Part shown: piece after piece, positions 49,676 through 61,388 of the stretch
Numbering within the stretch: position 1 is the first letter of the stretch
Layout: each line of letters opens with the position of its first letter
NCBI RefSeq assembly: GCF_014898055.3
Contig: NW_023601104.1
Span: forward strand, 40,736,210 to 40,800,209
DNA from: Talpa occidentalis
Lineage: Eukaryota; Chordata; Mammalia; Eulipotyphla; Talpidae
DNA: 64,000 nucleotides
Direction of reading: 5' to 3'
The notes under the pieces: generated by a model
Seen by the model: only the letters and a program-made list of their open reading frames with translations
The model's database searches: none
What the model was told of the DNA's origin: nothing
Made by a program: the position numbers and the translations under genes

Positions 49676-52368
49676 CCCCGCATGCTGGCTTGAGAGTCTG
49701 GGTTTAAACTCATTTCGTCCCAGAGAAGATGTCACAGGGGATCAAGGGGAAGGCGGGGAGCTCAGGGCTGGTGGTTCCCATGAATCCACATCAGACTTCA
49801 GGTGACACAGCACCCCACCACCCTGTGAAATTCTCTTCTTGGTGGTGACAGCTTCAGAAACAAGGAGAGAGGGAAGCCGGGGATGGAGACTCTGCTCATT
49901 CGCTCCCTTTTGATTCCAAGAGCAGGAGCTGATGGAGTTTGCGGGGTCGGTGTGAATAATACCAAGAAACCAGCCCTTCTCCAGGCACTCCTGAAGTTCA
50001 AGAACAACCACGCTCAGAGTCCCCTGCACCTGTGGCAACACATACACTATCTGGTACCCACCCTTTCCAGGCAATCTCTGAATATAAACCCCTAACCAGC
50101 AGGACTGGCGGAGAAATTACACGCTGGGCCATATCTCCTACAGCATTTTTGTGGTTTGCTGAGAGAAAAACCAGGCCCCGGGGGAGGAGAAGGGGACAGA
50201 AAAGGACACCTAAGATTTTCTAACTAAAAGAAGAGAGTGGAGGGGGCAGAGGGAGATAAGTTAAAGTAATAAAAGGTTTGTGAGTGTGTTTACAACTCAA
50301 CTCAACAAATTATATACTACACAAACATTCTGAGGATTAAATGAACAATACAATACTTTCCTGAGCTCTTGTAATCAAACACTTTGCTGTTAAAAGTTAT
50401 GTTCCTGGAATGCTGATATCAAAGCTTCTTGTGCCTTGCCAGTAACCATAGAAAAGACCCAACCCTGTGTAAATTTGAATTACATAAAACCTTTCCCACT
50501 GTCTGTCTCTGAACAGCCCCTTTTCACAGCCCTTTGTGGTCATGGACTGTAAATACCTTTATCTTCACAACACAGACTTTTGAAAAGTTGACATAATAGG
50601 ATTTCTTCCTCATAAGGCGTATCATACACAGTTGCAAACCTAAGTCTATTTTACATTTAACCAAGACTAGATCAAAAGGTCTTGTTTATGGTTGGTTTGA
50701 TTTTGTTTCTTTATTTGACCAATAACATGTTCTTTCTGTCCATCCCTGACAACTGGATGCTCTGGGGTTAGCCCCAGTCACCCCCACCTCAAGACAGGAG
50801 TATGAGGGGGGTTGTGAGAAAGCGCAGGAGACATTTGGGGCTGCATCTCTGTCTGCAGTGTTCTAGGGGAGCTGAGACTGATGGACGGACCACAGGGACA
50901 AACTTCCAAAAGCAAAGAAATAATCGACTTATTTCGCCAATGAAGAGACTGCAGATGGAGACGCAAGTGACAGCGATGTGGCTTGTTTGGCTCGATGCTC
51001 AATTCAGTGTCAAGCTGATGTGGAAACTGAGACATTTTTGTAGATTTATGTCTAGAACTCCAGTGCTAGGAGTAAATAATGAGTGACAGCAATCAATGAG
51101 TGGACAGTAATATTGAGAAGAAAAAGCGATCTACTATAGATCAATAAATGGGCCCTGGAAGATTCCAATTTGTCTCCTGGCCTGGGAGAGTGGCCAACGG
51201 GTGATGGGGACCTGAGGCTGCACATCTTGGGGAGATGTCACCATCAACTGAAATTCCTGGGGAGGCCTCAATCCTTCACTTCCATGACACACCCCTAGTG
51301 ATTACTTTCTTCTCTCGTCGGAACCCCTACTACCTACGCTAGCTGTTTTCTTCATTGGGAGAATGCATCAAGACTGCCTTGATTGTTCATCCTTCTCTAG
51401 CGAAAAATGATCCTTAGAGGTTGACTCTGTCATATACTGCTTTTTTGTGTCTACTGAACATTTGAGAGTTAAGCACATATGGAAGAATAAATCAATTAAT
51501 GAAATTAATGAACACATGTCAAGGCTTAAAGAGAAGGAAATTAGCTGCTTGGTTTGATGACAAGCCCCAGCCCAGAGGAACAAGCCCTTGCTCTTGTGTG
51601 GGGAGTCCACAGTGATGCACAGGCACCTGCAGCCCGAGCCGAAACCTGCAGCTGGCGTGTGCCCTGTGTGCCCTTCACTCGCTCTTCTTCTGAGTTGTGA
51701 TGACAAGTTCAGTCCTTTGTGTTACACTGTGTCTTCCATCCTGGGGAGCGTTTCACAGCTATCTGCTCATCCCAGCACACCTCCCGAGTCCACGCTGGAG
51801 AACAAGGGTCAGAAACACAGTCCGAAGCCATCACAGGCAGTGGAGCAAATGTCAGACAAGGTGAGTCTCGGGAAACATGGGCCCTGGCTTGAGACAGCGG
51901 GACCCCAGCTGGAGCGGGCTTCCACTTGCAAGGATTCTGTGTGGAAATAGCCAGGCAGGAGCTGAAAAGGCCCGTGGAATTCCCCTTCTGGCCTGTGTCT
52001 TTCTCCATTCCAACCTCTGGGGAGTCCTCAAGATATTAGGGGAAATTTCAACATGGGGTGTGGGAATCCATCTGGCCCCAGGTTATAGGGCTTTTGGCCA
52101 GACATGCAGATAAACCAGGTTTCATGATTCACAGAATGAGGAAGATGAGCAGATTTGTGAGAAAATCAACAGATCATATCTTTGCAGGCTCCAGGAGACA
52201 GTCCCGGGGAGATCTAGGCAGTTATCTGGAGATGTGTCCCAGGCCCTCAGGGGCAACTAGGAATCGTAGGAGATCCCCCCTGGTGTGGCCTGTGTACCTC
52301 GCTCCTGTGTCACCCAAGCCAAGGCTCCAGCCCCTTCCTGAAGCCGCCAACGCAGAGGAAACAAGGGG

Positions 52369-52382
52369 CCACTAGATGGCAG
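52369..52382 (+). promoter_or_regulatory. Candidate CTCF site
   Basis: CCACTAGATGGCAG matches the remembered CTCF core CCASYAGRKGGCRS at all 14 positions. It lies about 300 bp left of a CpG-rich patch. Occupancy cannot be known from sequence. Confidence 0.55.
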
Positions 52383-52667
52383 CAGAGGGTAAGAAAAGTC
52401 AGCTGCCGGCGGCTGGGGAGAGGCTTGCAGCCCCTCCATTTTACTTTACATCTTTAATGAGATATGTGAAGAAAATGAGTCCCTTACATGCTAGACACAG
52501 ATGCCACAGCATATGGAGAGATGCCGCACAGCAATATTTCTCTGGTTATTAAACAGGAGGCACCTAACCAGTCATTCACCGCATCATCATGCAGAGCCGT
52601 CCTTTGTGTCTCGGATACTGCTGTTGACAAGGTAATAACAGGAGAAAGCAGTTGAGAAGACTGATGT

Positions 52668-52832
52668 CAGGACGCGGGCCTCTGGGTTCGCCCGCCGGGG
52701 TGCGGGCACATTGCCAGCACACGTGCGGGTGCCGGGCCCAGCGGGCCGCCCCGTGCCAAGGGACAAGGTGGCATCTGCTGCCAGGCTCCGTCGCGGCACC
52801 AGTGGGCTGCTCTGGTCTCCCGGCCGTCCCTG
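52668..52832. other. CpG-rich patch
   Basis: About 17 CpG dinucleotides lie in about 165 bp, against very few in the rest of the window. It is too short for a standard CpG island, and no gene start is visible. Confidence 0.5.
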
Positions 52833-53614
52833 CTCCCCTGGGGCTCATTTATCCTGAACCCGATTACCACCAGACAGCTCTGGAGCCTGACCTTTCTCCG
52901 CAAACCCCAAATGGGAAAAAGAGTTCTGGACATTTCAGTAGCAAGCCGTGCTTGCTTTTCTGGCAGGACTGAAGACAGAGCGTGCAATTAAAATGCATTC
53001 TAAGGCACATAGCTAGGGAGCCCTTTTTGTGCTGCCCCATACAAAGTGGGGAGCCTGGTTCTGCTGACTGTAGGGGGGATAGTTTTACTTGGAGGGCAGT
53101 TTCTCCTGAGACATGGTTCCCACCCGCAGTAGGCCAAGGAGGATGGAGCAGGCAGGTATTGCTACATTTCATTACTAGATTCCGCCCACTTTCCCATTCC
53201 CCACACTTCTCTCTCCCCCCACCCCTCTCCCACCACTCATTTCCAGTCTGATCATTCCTTATTTCATGCTCCCATCCTCCCAAACGGGGGAGGTGGGGTA
53301 GGGAGCGAGGAACAGATCCCCCCTCCCCAGACACAGACTGTTCTCACACCCACCTCCAAACCCAAAGCTCTCAGGACCTCTCAAAGTCACTCGCAAACCC
53401 CTCAACCATGCCGAAATGAAGGTAAATAATACACTCATTTTGCATAAAGAGAAAATGAGGTGGAAACGGAGGTACAGCTTCAAGTGCCTTAGCTCCCACC
53501 CCTTTCTTACACGTTGGTCTCTGACACAGCCTCTGTGGGAGAGTAGGAGGATTCATGCTGCCTCTCTTCCCCCTCCCTCTTTGGAACATAATTCCGTGGG
53601 GCACAAACCCTCGC

Positions 53615-53735
53615 TTGTCAGTGTGACCTGCGATAAGTCACTTAACCTCTCTGGACCTCATTTCCTCCCCTGTAATTGGAGGGACTAGAATTCGATGATG
53701 ACTAGGCCCCTTCTAGCTGTACGATCCTGTGGCTC
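53615..53735 (+). repeat. MIR-type ancient SINE
   Basis: Contains GATAAGTCACTTAACCTCTC and GGACCTCATTTCCTCCCCTG, then a diverged end. Confidence 0.7.
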
Positions 53736-55169
53736 TAATTACACAAACGTTAGGCAGCCCTCAAAGTGTGTCACATAAGACGCCTTTCCCAACAATAGGC
53801 AAACTCAACAGGAGCAAGCAGAATTTCCTCCTCCAGTTGAGAAGAAATGTGGTCTTGGTGGGAGTCTCGTTGACATCCTTTGTCCTCAGAGTGAGGGAAG
53901 CAGGGAGGTTTCAGATGTTATTGACACTAACAGCGGGGCCTGGAGGTGGCCACACTCTGGTAGAAGGACCCCGCAGAGCTGTCCCTGTGGGCAGTGAAGA
54001 TGCATAGCCAAGACTGGAGGATATTTTAATAACTATTTCTCAATAAAAAGACCCATTTTATTCTGCACAGGAGTCTGGGGGCAAATCCAGGTCTCCCAGG
54101 AGGAATCTACTCTCGCCCATAATGGGGGATTGGTTCAGCTCAGCTGCTCCAACAAAGGGCTGAATGCAGCTTGCGGTGGTGCAGGCAGCTCCCCGCAGCT
54201 CCATGTGAAAATGACTCACAGCAGTTATGAATATCAAACCTCCTTTGATGTGCTCCCAGACATGAGGAACGGCCACAGTGGGGGAGGGGGAGGAGGTGGG
54301 CTCTAGATGCTAACTCTGTGGGGCGGAGTGCGGAGGGCCTGGACACATCTGGCACCATCCTGAAGCTCCAGGAGAAATTCAGGCAGGGTATTCAACCCAA
54401 GACTCCCAGGGTAGCCGAAATCCCTTTTATCTATCTCTTTCCCTCTCTCTCCCTCTCTTACTCTGTCTCCAGATTCAGAGGAATTAGATTCTCTAAGAAT
54501 TACAACCTGTTTTTATATCTTCACCTATCCTGAGGGGATAACAATTCACTTCCCTGAATAAAACTGGTTTTATTGAGCACAAAATGAATGCACCCCCCTC
54601 ACTCAACATCCACATCAATTGCTCTCAAGACATAGACCTGCCCTGGTCAGCCAAGCGGAAGGGTTTTCCTCTGTAATGGCCATTTCCAGACGCTCAGCCT
54701 TTCGAGTGGCCTCGTGGTCCCTTGTTCTTCTAATAGGCTCTCAATAATGATTGAAGACAAAGCTCCCGAGGCTCTGTTGTGTTGGCAGCTCCCAAGACTG
54801 GGTCAACCTCAACTGACTGTTCTGGCTGAAGACCGAGCTGTGTCACCTGTCAGGTGAGTGCCCAAGTGGTTGCAGAAGGGGCAGGGCAGCTGCCTCATGC
54901 CTGCTTCAAAGGAAAGCATGTTTATATACAAGGGTTCTCCCATACTAGGCAGGGTTCGAGGACATCTTGGTCCCTGGAAATTTGGGCAAAGTCATTGTAG
55001 TTATAGAAGAAGGTGGCAAAGGGTGTGTAGGGAATGAGGCTGGTCAACTCCATGCCTGTGCATTTTCATTTTCTGAAATGAGGATGATTTTATTTTGCAG
55101 TTAAGTTGTTCTGTCACAGAAAAACTCTCATACTCTCACAGAGATCTGCACAAGCACACATGGAAATAA

Positions 55170-55440
55170 TCAAAGAGCTACTGTTTACTAAGGACTGGCC
55201 AGGCCCGGCACAAAGCCCTGGGCCTCACAAGCACCAGCACCTCCTGTCTTCATGCATACTGTGCATGGATGGCAGTGGGGGCAGATGGTAGCACCCATTT
55301 GACAGATGAGGACCCTAAGGCTCAGAAAGATTAACACTTTTCCTAAGGCTGAACAACTTAAAGTAAAAGAGACTGGGTTCAGGGTTGCTGAGTTCTGAAG
55401 TATCGTCTTTTAACCACTATGCTATTGAGCAATGCACCTA
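55170..55440 (-). repeat. MIR-type ancient SINE
   Basis: Reverse MIR order: CCATTTGACAGATGAGGACC, CTAAGGCTCAGAAAGATTAA, GGTTGCTGAGTTCTGAAGTA and TTTAACCACTATGCTATTG. Confidence 0.7.
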
Positions 55441-56290
55441 TTATCCAGAACTCATTCTATTCAAGGCACTGGGGTTGTGAGTGGGAGAGGGAAGACATAA
55501 TTCTGGGCTCCAGAAGGCATTTGTTTGACTGTACACCAGTGCACACAGAGCCACACACACAAATACCCAGTTACTAGGAATCATGGCATCTCCCAAGACT
55601 CCTACAACCAAGAGATCCATGTTCCATTCTTCCTTGTTCCTCCTAGGCTCCGACCTCCTGCCCTTGATTCACTGAATGAACATTGGTGGTTCCGTAAAGA
55701 CTGGGGTCTTTCGCGGTGGACCTGCATATGCCTGAATTTGACAGGCAAATGTGTGAGCAATCTGACCATGGATGCATTACTCGTCAGTTACTCAGCTCCT
55801 GAACTGACCACTGTTTGTTGGGTTTGTTTTTTTAACTTTATCAGGAAGTTCCTCTAACCCATCTTTCTATCTTTTCAGGGATGTAGGGCAGGAGTGCACC
55901 AGAGGCAGGGCTTGGGAGGATTTCAAGCTTGTAGAGCTTCAGGAAGCTGAGTCATAGATCATAGAAGAAATAAAACAGGAGAAGGTTCAGTGTGGGGGAT
56001 TAAACAGCACCATGATCTCAGAAGGCAGGTGGTGATGTGTCTAAAGGAAACTGTCTCCTAAGATGAACAGAAAGAAGGAAGCAAACATTGCACTAGCTGC
56101 AGATTTTGCCAAGAGCAGACTGGCTGTCAAGGCCATGTCAACCTTGACTCATAGGGCCACGCTCTGGGAGGCAGAGTGCTGTCCCACTGTGCTGTGGGCA
56201 TTTCCCAGTAACATTGACACAGGGGCATGGGGGAGGAGACTTCCTGATGCTGAGAAAGAGAAACTTACCTCCAAGTTGAGTAACTGAACC

Positions 56291-56294
<4 letters not shown>

Positions 56295-56330
<36 letters not shown>

Positions 56331-56351
56331 ACACGTGCGTGCACACACACA
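56295..56351. repeat. (AC)n microsatellite
   Basis: AC units with one AAAC interruption and a GTGCGTGC break. Confidence 0.96.
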
Positions 56352-56462
56352 ACATATGAAGACTGGGACCATTTAGCTTTCAGGAGGAGAGCTGAGCACC
56401 AATTGATCGTCCCATGAATTAGACCCCACTGCACACCTAATTTTTTAAAGTCCATTATATAT

Positions 56463-56730
56463 GGGGCCTCTCCGGTGGCACAGCAGTTGAGTGCTGGGCT
56501 GTGAAGCTGCCCGCAGCCTCTGCAGCGCCGGTTCTATCCCTGCCCGGCCAGTGAGGGTCCCATATGGTGCGCAGAGACCTCTCCTGCCGCCCGCTGCTCC
56601 CCTCAGCAGTGTACTTCATCAGTCTGCCTGTTCTGCTCTCCACTCTGGCTCTGGTGAATTCTCTCACCCTCCCGCGCTTCTGACTGTACCCAGTGCTTGT
56701 ATAAATAAATAAATATATATTTTTAAAAAA
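56463..56730 (+). mobile_element. tRNA-derived SINE
   Basis: A near-consensus copy with head GGGCCTCTCCGGTGGCACAG and a TAAATAAATAAATA tail. An ATTATATA motif occurs on both flanks as a possible short duplication. Confidence 0.93.
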
Positions 56731-57233
56731 TGATTATATACAAATTTGCACCCAATTTCATTTCAGAAAATTGATGTTCATTCCTGAACTGCCTGCCAAT
56801 CTGAAGATAATAATTCTAGAGCAAAGACTTCCAGAACCTTGACAAATCTACAGATAATCTACAGAGCTGTACCCTACAGAGGACTGGGGGTACAGCTCTA
56901 GGTAAGCACGCCCCCCACCACCATACTTTCTAACCCTCTAGGCTGCCTGGTCATCTCATCAGCCAGCTATTATCTATCCTGGCAAAATTCAAATTGGGAA
57001 TCAGACACGGTCTTTGATTCCGGTTCTCTCTACACATTTCACTCCAGACACCCAGCACTGATGAATCTTAATCCTCCCTTTAACTTCTCAGCACTGGCTC
57101 CAAATTCCTGCTTTCCAGACCTCATCTAGGGTAGAGGGTGGGGCATTCATGATCGCCCTCATCAATTCTCAGACACCCACCCACTCAGGAGATCACTCTA
57201 GGAAGGCCTCCTTTCCGGTATTCCTGTATTTGA

Positions 57234-57247
57234 CCACTTGAGGGCAA
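57234..57247 (+). promoter_or_regulatory. Weak candidate CTCF site
   Basis: CCACTTGAGGGCAA matches 12 of 14 core positions. Confidence 0.25.
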
Positions 57248-57534
57248 TGCTGGACCGGCCAAAGCTCTGTAGGTGCCCTGCTCCATCTTTATCCCACCTT
57301 ACTCTATCATTGCAAATACAGCCTTTGGTTCAAAGCCAAACAAAGCACCACTGAAGCACCCCAAGAGCAGCAGCAGTGCCAGACCTATTACCAGGGCCCC
57401 TGGGATCATAAGAATAAAAGGCAATTCACCGGAAAACATTTGGCTCCATGGGTGACACATTCCCCCGGGAAAGAGACCGAGGGAGAACTTGCTTCCTTGT
57501 GTCATTAACCAGCAACAATCTGTCTCTCTGACTG

Positions 57535-57650
57535 AGAGATGCAGTCTTACCTGTCTCAACCCACTCAAATGGAAGCCCCTTGAGGGCCTTAGCATTCCTG
57601 GCAGTAAGCACAGTGCTTGGCAGTGTTTGTTGAATGAGAGGACGCATGTG
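57535..57650 (+). repeat. L2-like relic
   Basis: GGAAGCCCCTTGAGGGC, AAGCACAGTGCTTGGCAGTG and TGTTGAATGAGAGG fit an L2 3' end. Confidence 0.5.
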
Positions 57651-58516
57651 TGCATATGCATGAATTCAAATTGGTCAATTTCAGATCCGTTGCTCTTTTC
57701 CAGCTCTTGTAACACCTAAAGTGTAAGCCATCAATTAATTGCTGAGCATTCTTCATGTTAAAGACAGTGAGGGATGGTCAGATTATTAATGAAACCAGTA
57801 TTTTCACTGTACAAATGTTATTTCAAATGCCACTTTAAGAGTTTCAGATCTCTTACTTTTAGGAAGTCCTTCATTATGTTATAATATGTCCTCAGACCTC
57901 ACCAGCAGGTGGGTTACAAAATACAGACATTGTTTCATTAATATCCAACTCATGATAATCTACAGGCTCTATCAAGGGAAGATAGCATCATTTCTGACCC
58001 TAGGGAATGCCCCACATGGGGTCCCCAAGGGGCACCCCAAATCTGCTGAAGTAGACCTCTTCTTAGGCCACCTCGTGTCCCCTCAGGAGGCTCTTCTCCA
58101 TGTTGCTGTCCTCTCCTCTAGCGAATCCCATGTCAGTATGACAAGCCTGCCCCCCATCACTGAGAGCACAGCTCAATGCTCAAAGGAAGGACAAAGTCCA
58201 TGTGTTGAGCCCCCCAAACGTGAGATTCTCCATGTCTTCCCACAGGATACCACATGGCAGGGACCAGTCAGTGATTCCAGTAAAAATCCATGGTTCTCCC
58301 ACACCTCCAAGTGCAGAGCCAGGGCTTACTCCTCTCCTGCCCCGGAATAGCTGACAGTGAGGAAAAGGCATATCCTCCCAGGAAGCCCCCCACCCCACCC
58401 CATAGCCGCTCAGGGCCTAGCAAAACAGGCATGGGATACTAGGTGTTAGTATGCTGTGCATGAACAACAATAACCTGACTAAATTCATATGTAAGGAAAC
58501 ATATGACCTTAATTTT

Positions 58517-58602
58517 TTTTTAAAGATTTATTTTTTTATTTATACAAGCACTGGGTACAGTCAGAAGCGCAGGAGGGTGAGAGAATTCACCAGAGCCAGA
58601 GC
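58517..58602 (-). mobile_element. 5'-truncated SINE stub
   Basis: Only the 3' end of the SINE (tail, TATACAAGCACTGGGTACAG, GAGAATTCACCAGAGCCAG) is present in reverse. It is bounded by CATATGACCTTAATT at 58500-58514 and CATATGCCCTTAATT at 58603-58617. Confidence 0.85.
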
Positions 58603-58619
58603 CATATGCCCTTAATTCT

Positions 58620-59746
58620 TTTTTTTTTAATTTAAATATTTTATTTTATATAATTCTTACATCTTTTTTCATCTTTGCACAATGTATGCATTTTCATTTT
58701 GGTTATATTCCCCATACAATTGCACCACCCCCCTTATTTTGACTCTAGTCCTTCCTTTCCCTGCCCCACCCTCCCCCCTCACCAGTGTGTCTCTGGTTTA
58801 TAGTTGCTTATTGATTTTGATTTTTACTTTGTATTGATTAGTCTTTTTCCTGGTCTCTTATTTAGGTTTTCTAAATTCCTGCTATGAGTGAGACCATCCA
58901 GTATTTTTTTTTTTCTTTCTGACTTATTTCACTGAGCATGATCCCTTCCAGCGCCATCCATGTTGCTGCAAACTGCATGTGTTTATCTTTTTTGATTGCT
59001 GAGTAATATTCCATTGTGTATATGCACCACATCTTTTTGATCCAGTCATCTATTTTTGGGCATTTGGGTTGCTTCCATAGCTTAGCTATTATAAATAGTG
59101 CTGTTATTAACATAGGGGTGCAGGTGCCCTTTGGAGTTACTCTTTCTGTGTCATTTGGGTAAATACCTAGGAGTGGAATTGCTGGATCATATGGAAGCTC
59201 TATGTTTAGTAGGTCCAGAAATCTCCACACAGCTCTCCATAGTGGTTGGACCAGTTTGCACTCCCCCCAGCAGTGCAGGAGAGTTCCTTTTTCTCCACAC
59301 CCTCGCCAACATTTGTTGTTGCTAGTTTTTTTAATATGTGCCATTCTCACTGGTGTAAGATGGTATCTCATGGTAGTTTTGATTTGCATTTCCCTGATTA
59401 CAAGTGATGCTGAACATGAACATGTTTATTCATATGCCTGTTGGCCATTTGCATTTCCTCTTCAGAGAAGTTTCTTTTTAGCTCTTCTGCCCATTTTTGG
59501 ACTGGATTATTCTCTTTGTTTTTGTTGAGTCTCATCAGCTCTTTGTAGATTTTTGTGATCGATCATTCCTTTATCATTAGTGCTGTGTGCAAAAATTTTC
59601 TCCCAGTCGGTGGGGTTTCTCTTTGTTTCGGTTATTATCTCTTTTGCTGTGCAGAAACTCTTTAATTTGATGTCATCCCAGCTGTTTATCTTTGCCTTCA
59701 CTATCACTGCTTTGGGTGATGTGTCTGTAAAGATGTCTTTGAGGTG
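58620..59746 (-). mobile_element. 5'-truncated LINE-1 (ORF2 C-terminus and 3' UTR)
   Basis: This is an antisense L1 of about 1.1 kb with poly(T) at its left end. A minus-strand open frame at 58871-59389 gives the typical ORF2p C-terminal region: the [18 protein letters not shown] cysteine-rich motif, then [15 protein letters not shown] and [12 protein letters not shown]. The frame is uninterrupted for 172 codons, so it is fairly young. Perfect 17-bp copies of CATATGCCCTTAATTCT flank it at 58603-58619 and 59747-59763. A further ORF2 frame lies at 59507-59749. Confidence 0.95.
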
Positions 59747-60247
59747 CATATGCCCTTAATTCTAAGGACACTAGAAAGATGCCTGTTAATGTTTCTTAAT
59801 AGAACACTTACCATTTTAGTTATGACATCTCTGTTTGTTTTATGATGACTTCATATCTCTACAAGTATAAGTGGATATCTCTTTAAGACATGAATGAACT
59901 AATTTCAGTATATCTAGCTTTCTTAACAAAAGAAGTGTCCTAAAGTTCCTCTAGAATCCTTCCTCTAGAGTCGATCAATGGAACCCCAACAATCTCAGCA
60001 ATCCTCAAGGAGCAGTTCTCTTGCTAAAGGAGAAAGAAAGAAAAAAAGGAGGTCTTCCTTTAATAAGATAGCCCTGATATAGACATTTCAAACTTTAATT
60101 TCTCCCTCCAGTTCTAATCCAGGTCTTCAGAGCTAGAATGAGAAGCTCCTTGCTCTTCTCATAAAAATGCTATAAATCAAAGGATACCTTTCTTGAAAGC
60201 AAATAGAAATTGGAAAAAAAAACTTCATTCTAAAATAACATTTTTCT

Positions 60248-60364
60248 GGGCCTCCCCTGGTGGCGCAGTGGCTCAGCGCTGGGCTGCGAGGCTGCCCGCA
60301 GCCTCTGCAGCGCCGATTCATTCCCCGGCCACAGGCAAGGGTCCCACAAAATTAATAAATAAAT
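60248..60364 (+). mobile_element. tRNA-derived SINE, internally deleted
   Basis: The tRNA-like head and CAAGGGTCCCACA are intact, but the copy then jumps to AATAAATAAATAATG, losing about 150 bp of the body. The flanks share an AATAACATTTTT / AATGACATTTTT duplication. Confidence 0.9.
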
Positions 60365-60866
60365 AATGACATTTTTTTATCACTGTCCATGGGAATTGAG
60401 TTTATCATATGTTAAGTGTGTTCTTTCCCTAGGTATGTTCTTTCTCAGGATATCTTCAGTGTGATTAAGGTGTAGGCCTCTAGGGTAGAAGCTTTGTTCT
60501 ATACCTGGAAAAACAATGTTCAGAAATATCCATAAGAAAGGAGATTGACAGTCAACACAGAAGGCTACAGAGAAAAGCAGAGCCCCCAAGTTCAGCTCCC
60601 TGTGATCAAATATAAACCTGCCTCTGGGACCTGACTTCCAGGACCAGCTCTCCACAGGGTAGAAAATGTCCCAGGCCTCGATGCCGGGTCTGATGTGCAC
60701 CAGACCTGGACAGCAGGCCACAGGTCCTCCTGCCTTGAGATTTTGAAAAACCTAGAATCTTTTCTGAGCTCTCAACTTACTGATGTCATATCCCAGGTCA
60801 GAAGTGTCAAGATTGCTTCCCTTGAAACCGTAGTCCCCGCTTACAACCCTGCCACCACACAGCAAG

Positions 60867-61388
60867 GTGGGGTTTATTAAATGGTGGGTTGATTTTCTAT
60901 ACTGCTATGGCATCGCAGAAATCTTTGTCAGACCCTCCAAATGCCATACTCCCCAGGGAGATGGTGACACTATGTGGCCTTGCCAGCACCAGGAGCCTCA
61001 AACAAAGACTATGGACCCCAAGTATTGCCAGTGTGGGAGCCATGTCCTTCAATATATTCACCAGAAATTATCCAGTCACAAATGTTTCCTTTCAGGTTCT
61101 GTTCAGAGAGCAGCAGCTTGCCTACCAGGCCCAGGGGACACTGGTGGCTGGACTGTTCTTGGACAGCACACATGGGCAGCCCCTGGGAAGCCCCTTGAGA
61201 AATCCACCTTTCCCTGGGGCATATGGACCCTCCTGGAGGTAATGAAAGGGTGGGATGGAGCATATTTTCCAAAGGGAGCATGGACTAATCCTCACATCAC
61301 TCCGAAATCAGACTGTGAAAAATGTTGGTGTGAGTATGAGGCACAGTTGTCCAAAAGAGCTAGAGATCATCTGGTTCAGAAGGACTGA
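60867..61388 (+). other. Unassigned coding-looking stretch
   Basis: Two overlapping frames are open here (60867-61388, 173 codons; 60889-61242, 117 codons). I recognise no family, signal peptide or motif. No retroposed poly(A) or flanking duplication was seen. It is more likely chance or an old relic than a gene. Confidence 0.2.

Larger units (their letters stand above)
44771..56294. other. Higher-GC region with few young repeats, no gene seen
   Basis: About 11 kb without an intact SINE or L1 insertion that I recognise. It holds MIR relics, a poly(T) near 48711-48725, a CpG patch and a CTCF-like motif. Many 60-160-codon frames exist on both strands, but none shows a family motif. An unrecognised exon remains possible. 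Confidence 0.4.
56731..58499. other. No gene seen
   Basis: Unique-looking DNA with one L2-like relic. The 154-codon frame at 57886-58350 and the 138-codon minus frame at 57299-57715 show no family motif. Confidence 0.4.

Noticed and set aside
51610..51650. CACAGTG followed 23 bp later by GCCGAAACC, a possible RSS.
   Set aside because: The nonamer matches only 6 of 9, and the upstream sequence has no V-exon landmarks.
54825..54860. GCTGAAGACCGAGCTGTG resembles a V-type AEDRAV motif.
   Set aside because: No YFC follows, no Trp or first Cys precedes, and no RSS is present.
57886..58350. 154-codon open frame.
   Set aside because: No motif or homology I can name; composition looks non-coding.
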